Below are positions 14,410 to 17,252 of a stretch of 17,252 nt of DNA, in pieces (position 1 is the first letter of the stretch; each line of letters starts with the position of its first letter). The position numbers and the translations under genes are program-made. The notes under the pieces were generated by a model. That model saw only the letters and a list, made by a program, of their open reading frames with translations, did not search any database and was not told the origin of the DNA. The DNA comes from an uncultured Chloroflexota bacterium (GTDB taxonomy: Bacteria; Chloroflexota; Chloroflexia; Chloroflexales; Roseiflexaceae): the NCBI GenBank assembly GCA_903871975.1, contig CAIQIY010000239.1, forward strand, positions 1 through 17,252. Direction: 5' to 3'.

Positions 14410-14438
14410 TTGACTCCGCCGCAGCCCTGGGCTAGAAT
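14410..14438 (+). promoter_or_regulatory. Promoter of the UbiA-IPK operon
   Basis: TTGACT (14410-14415), a 17-base spacer and TAGAAT (14433-14438) match the vegetative consensus at five of six positions each. Transcription would start near 14445, about 20 bases before the first gene, just ahead of its AGGAGG ribosome site. Confidence 0.75.
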
Positions 14439-14465
14439 GCCGCGGCGGCACACGCAGGAGGGGTG

Positions 14466-15419
14466 ATGAGCGGGAGCGATCGATCGAGGCAGGCGCCGGC
14501 GCGTGGCATCGCGCTGGTGCGCGCCCTGATACGGACGATGCGGCCGAAGCAATGGATCAAGAACAGCTTCGTCTTCGCTGCGATCGCGTTCTCCGAAGGG
14601 CGGCTCTGGACGCAGCCCGAATCCATCATGTTGGCGTGTGGTGCGTTCGCGGTCTTCTCGCTGGCGGCGAGCGCGATCTACCTGATCAACGACCTGGCCG
14701 ATGTCGAGAAGGACCGGGCGCATCCGCACAAACGCCACCGACCGCTGGCATCGGGCGAGCTGCCAGGCCACGTGGCCGGCGTGGCGTCCGTGCTCTTGTT
14801 GGTGGTCGCACTCATCGGTGCTGCGCTGTTGGACAGCCGCGAGGGCTTCGATCCCGGATTGCTGATCGTGATCGCGATCTATCTGTTGGTGCAGGGGTTG
14901 CTCTACACCTACTGGTTGAAACATCTGGTCATCCTTGATGTCTTCACCATCGCCGCCGGGTTCGTGCTGCGGGCCATCGCCGGGGCGGTCGTCCTCGACA
15001 TCGGCATCACGCCATGGCTCTTGATCTGCATGGGCTCGCTGGCCCTGTTCCTCGGCCTGGGCAAGCGGCGCGCCGAGCTGGTTCTGCTCGAGGGCAGTGC
15101 CGGCAGCCACCGCAAGATCCTCGACGAGTACTCGCTGCCGATGCTCGACCAAATGCTCTCGCTCGTGACGGCGCTGACGCTGATGGCGTACACGCTGTTC
15201 ACCTTCAGCGCCACGACGCTGCCGCGCGAGCCGTATCCGGTGATGCTGACCACCGTGCCATTCGTCGTCTACGCGATCTTCCGCTACCTGTACCTGATCC
15301 ATCATCGTGGTGGTGGCGGCAGCCCCGAAGAGCTGGTGCTGCGCGATCGGCCGCTGGCGCTGTCGATCCTGTTGTATGGCGCGGTCGTGCTGACGGTATT
15401 TGCGCTGTATCCCGCCTGA
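14466..15419 (+). CDS. UbiA-family prenyltransferase, polyprenyl-phosphate phosphoribosyltransferase-like
   Basis: This is a 317-residue integral membrane protein with about eight to nine helices. The first aspartate motif NDLADVEKD (75-83) is followed by RAHPHKRHRPLASG, and the second signature is YTYWLKHLVILDV with RAIAG after it. The RP-K-QW-K-N opening, the KR-x-H/F-RP-x-A-x-G segment and the GKRRAEL stretch resemble mycobacterial decaprenyl-phosphate phosphoribosyltransferase (Rv3806c type). It would move 5-phosphoribose from PRPP to a polyprenyl phosphate at the membrane. Other UbiA substrates cannot be excluded. AGGAGG lies just before ATG 14466; a GTG three bases earlier is also in frame but too close to that site. 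It is the first gene of the operon with isopentenyl phosphate kinase. Confidence 0.87.
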   Translation: MSGSDRSRQAPARGIALVRALIRTMRPKQWIKNSFVFAAIAFSEGRLWTQPESIMLACGAFAVFSLAASAIYLINDLADVEKDRAHPHKRHRPLASGELPGHVAGVASVLLLVVALIGAALLDSREGFDPGLLIVIAIYLLVQGLLYTYWLKHLVILDVFTIAAGFVLRAIAGAVVLDIGITPWLLICMGSLALFLGLGKRRAELVLLEGSAGSHRKILDEYSLPMLDQMLSLVTALTLMAYTLFTFSATTLPREPYPVMLTTVPFVVYAIFRYLYLIHHRGGGGSPEELVLRDRPLALSILLYGAVVLTVFALYPA

Positions 15420-15442
15420 CGTGCCAGCCGATGGGAGCTGCA

Positions 15443-16261
15443 ATGCTGACGCTGATCAAACTGGGTGGCTCGGTGATCACCGACAAGCGTGGCACCGAGC
15501 AGGCCGACGACGCGACCATCGCCGCGCTGGCGGCCGAACTGGTGGCGGCGCGCGCCGCCCAGCCGACGTTGCAATTGGTTCTGGGGCATGGCAGTGGCTC
15601 GTTTGGTCATGTCTACGCGCGGCGCTTCGGTGTGCACACGGGCATCGCGGCCGATGGCGACTGGATGGGGTTTGCGCTGACGGCGGCGGCGGCACAACGG
15701 CTGAACCGCGTGGTGGTCGACGCCTTGCTCAACGCGGGGCTGCCGGCATTCTCGATCCAGCTGTCGGCGAGTGCCCGCAGCATGGGTGGGCAACTGACAT
15801 CGTGGGCGGCCGAGACGGTGGACCTGGCGCTGGCGCACCGGATGCTGCCGGTGGTCTATGGCGATGTGGCGTTTGACGTGCAGCAAGGTTCGGCGATCTG
15901 CTCGACCGAGCAGATCCTGGCGTCACTGGCGCGCCGACACGCTGGCCCCTGCCGCGTCGTGCTGGTCGGCGAGGCGGGTGTATTCACCGCTGATCCGCAT
16001 CGCGACCCGATGGCACGCCTGATCCCCCGCATCGATCGCCACTCGATCACGGCGGTGCTGGCCGGCGCTGGGGCTTCGCACGGCGTCGATGTGACCGGTG
16101 GCATGCGCGGCAAGCTCGAGGCGATGTGGTCGCTGGTGTCGAGCCTGCCGGATCTGACGGTGCGGCTCATCGGGCCGCAGCCGGGCGTGTTGCGCGATGT
16201 GCTGCTCGATGATCGTGCCGGGCATGGCACGACGATCTGCCGGGAGTTTTGCGATGCATGA
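15443..16261 (+). CDS. ipk: Isopentenyl phosphate kinase
   Basis: This is an amino-acid-kinase-fold enzyme of 272 residues that phosphorylates isopentenyl phosphate to isopentenyl diphosphate with ATP. This is the last step of the alternative mevalonate route described in archaea and in Chloroflexota such as Roseiflexus. Seen are LIKLGGSVITDK (4-15; Lys6 and Lys15 for ATP phosphates), GHGSGSFGH (48-56) with the diagnostic catalytic His56 that separates IPK from other kinases of the fold, VYGDVAFD (138-145, in place of the common SGDVV), and DVTGGMRGK (216-224). GGGAG five bases before ATG 15443 favours this start over the in-frame ATG 15431. It follows the UbiA-like gene by 23 bases and overlaps the next start by eight. 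Confidence 0.92.
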   Translation: MLTLIKLGGSVITDKRGTEQADDATIAALAAELVAARAAQPTLQLVLGHGSGSFGHVYARRFGVHTGIAADGDWMGFALTAAAAQRLNRVVVDALLNAGLPAFSIQLSASARSMGGQLTSWAAETVDLALAHRMLPVVYGDVAFDVQQGSAICSTEQILASLARRHAGPCRVVLVGEAGVFTADPHRDPMARLIPRIDRHSITAVLAGAGASHGVDVTGGMRGKLEAMWSLVSSLPDLTVRLIGPQPGVLRDVLLDDRAGHGTTICREFCDA

Positions 16262-17252
16262 TGTCGCCGGGCCGCGCTTCGGCTGGCGCGCGGCGCTGGT
16301 GTGTGGCGTATTGGCCGGCATGCTGGCCGGCCTCGCGGCGCTCATCGCGGTGCCGGACCCGGTGAGCGATGTGGCCGACGGTGATCGTACGCTGGTCGGC
16401 TTCTACGACGCCGAACACCAATCTGGCACGACCTACCGCTGGTCGACGCCCGAGGCGGCCCTGGTATGGTACGGCTTCGACGGCCGGCCGGCACTGCTGG
16501 AGCTGCGGTTGGTGTCGCAACGCCCAGCTGATGCCGCACCACCGGAGTTGCGCCTGGTCGACGCCGATCGCGGCATCGGGCCGTTCCGGCTCACCGATCA
16601 GTGGCGACGCTACCACGTGCTGGTCCCTACACGTGCGGTCGACGAGACGGGGCTGGCCTTGCAGATCGCGCCGTTTGCGGTGCCTGGCGATGCGCGTGTG
16701 TTGGGGCTGGCGCTGAGCGCGGCGCGTGCGCGCGCGCTGGGCCCGGTGCCGGCGCAGGGGCTGCGCGTGCTGTTCCTCGCGACGTTGCCGCTGCTGGTGG
16801 GCCTGTTGCTGTGGCGATGTGCCGTACCGCGCCGGGTCGGCATCGGGGTGAGCATTGCCGTAGTGCTGCTGAGCGCCGGATTGGCGTGGTGGCCGGCGCA
16901 GGGCGGGTTGTGGCTGCCGACGCTGGGCTGGCCGTGGTGGCCGACGGTGCCACTGGTGCTGCTGGTGGGGTGGCCCCGATTGCGCCGCGGTGGCCATGCC
17001 GTCGCTGCCGTGTTGCGGCGCCATCCCACCCGCACCCGGATCGTGGCGGCACTGGCGCTGGTGCTGGCCGTGGCGTCGCTGCGCCTCGGGCTGGCGCTGG
17101 CGGCGCCGGTGCTCGCCGCTGCCGCGCTGGGCCTCGCGCTCGTGGCGCGATCATCCGCCCGTGACTCGCTCTCGGCGACCTGGCGCGATGGCGCTGTCGT
17201 CGGCGCGCTCACGCTGCTGGCGCTGGTGCTGCGCCTGCTCTGGCTCGAGACA
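16254..17252 (+). CDS. Large membrane protein, probably GT-C glycosyltransferase N-terminus (runs off right edge)
   Basis: The first 333 codons are open to the window end with no stop. The ATG at 16254 has GGGAG seven bases upstream and overlaps the kinase stop by eight bases (ATGCATGA). A membrane segment at about 12-33 is followed by an extracytoplasmic, probably beta-rich domain (about 35-165) with FYDAEHQSGTTYRWSTPEA. After that come several very hydrophobic helices with many Trp and Leu (from about 170 on). This layout resembles Chloroflexota membrane proteins annotated as family-39-like (GT-C) glycosyltransferases, which use polyprenyl-phosphate sugars. The catalytic acidic loop typical of GT-C enzymes was not found in the visible part, so the call is tentative. 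The neighbours fit a lipid-linked sugar role. Confidence 0.7.
   Translation, partial: MHDVAGPRFGWRAALVCGVLAGMLAGLAALIAVPDPVSDVADGDRTLVGFYDAEHQSGTTYRWSTPEAALVWYGFDGRPALLELRLVSQRPADAAPPELRLVDADRGIGPFRLTDQWRRYHVLVPTRAVDETGLALQIAPFAVPGDARVLGLALSAARARALGPVPAQGLRVLFLATLPLLVGLLLWRCAVPRRVGIGVSIAVVLLSAGLAWWPAQGGLWLPTLGWPWWPTVPLVLLVGWPRLRRGGHAVAAVLRRHPTRTRIVAALALVLAVASLRLGLALAAPVLAAAALGLALVARSSARDSLSATWRDGAVVGALTLLALVLRLLWLET

Noticed and set aside
14229..15443. A 404-residue minus-strand frame opposite the UbiA gene.
   Set aside because: Gln/His/Arg-rich shadow. The plus-strand frame has the aspartate motifs, membrane helices, promoter and ribosome site.
16167..17212. Several frames on both strands overlapping the last gene.
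   Set aside because: The plus-strand frame from 16254 to the edge has a ribosome site, overlaps the kinase stop and encodes membrane helices. The others are repetitive Arg/Ala/Pro translations.

Overview
The window is high-GC bacterial chromosomal DNA with tightly packed genes, frequent 4-8 base stop/start overlaps and purine-rich Shine-Dalgarno sites. A stand-alone isopentenyl phosphate kinase, rare in bacteria but known from Chloroflexota such as Roseiflexus, together with archaeal/Thermus-like homoaconitase-type genes, points to Chloroflexota (class Chloroflexia). This is an inference from gene content, not from a marker gene. No rRNA, tRNA, CRISPR array, insertion sequence or phage gene was seen.

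Left part, minus strand, read from high to low coordinates. An operon of a metallo-beta-lactamase-fold hydrolase (7357-8076), an (alpha/alpha)6-barrel amylo-alpha-1,6-glucosidase-like protein (5312-7360) and a GlgX-type debranching enzyme (3185-5254) looks devoted to glycogen or alpha-glucan breakdown. At its end lies a very good sigma-70-type promoter overlapping the glgX stop codon. It is followed by a 20-residue leader ORF with three lysine codons, a strong intrinsic terminator, and then the ribosome site of a homoaconitase/isopropylmalate-isomerase large subunit. This has the layout of a transcription attenuator. It precedes a large subunit (1726-2985), small subunit (1157-1657) and homoisocitrate/isopropylmalate-type dehydrogenase (126-1160), plus an unknown gene running off the left edge. 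The residues favour the homocitrate-to-2-oxoadipate steps of alpha-aminoadipate lysine synthesis over leucine synthesis, but this is not proven.

Middle part. About 730 bases without a convincing gene (8077-8805) carry a good plus-strand promoter for a small four-helix membrane protein (8806-9192). Its 3' side is a cluster of adjoining hairpins between convergent genes. A five-gene minus-strand operon follows, read 14186 to 9365: an HFCD-family flavoprotein, a di-zinc M42/M20-like peptidase, an MFS transporter, a 2-oxoglutarate/Fe(II) oxygenase of the isopenicillin-N-synthase type, and a crotonase with an altered active site. Its substrate is unknown, and it is the best candidate here for an uncharacterised pathway.

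Right part, plus strand. From a divergent promoter pair (14228-14438) starts an operon of a UbiA-family polyprenyl-phosphate phosphoribosyltransferase-like enzyme, isopentenyl phosphate kinase, and a large membrane protein cut off by the window end that resembles the N-terminus of a GT-C glycosyltransferase. Together they suggest a link between isoprenoid precursor supply and lipid-linked sugar synthesis.
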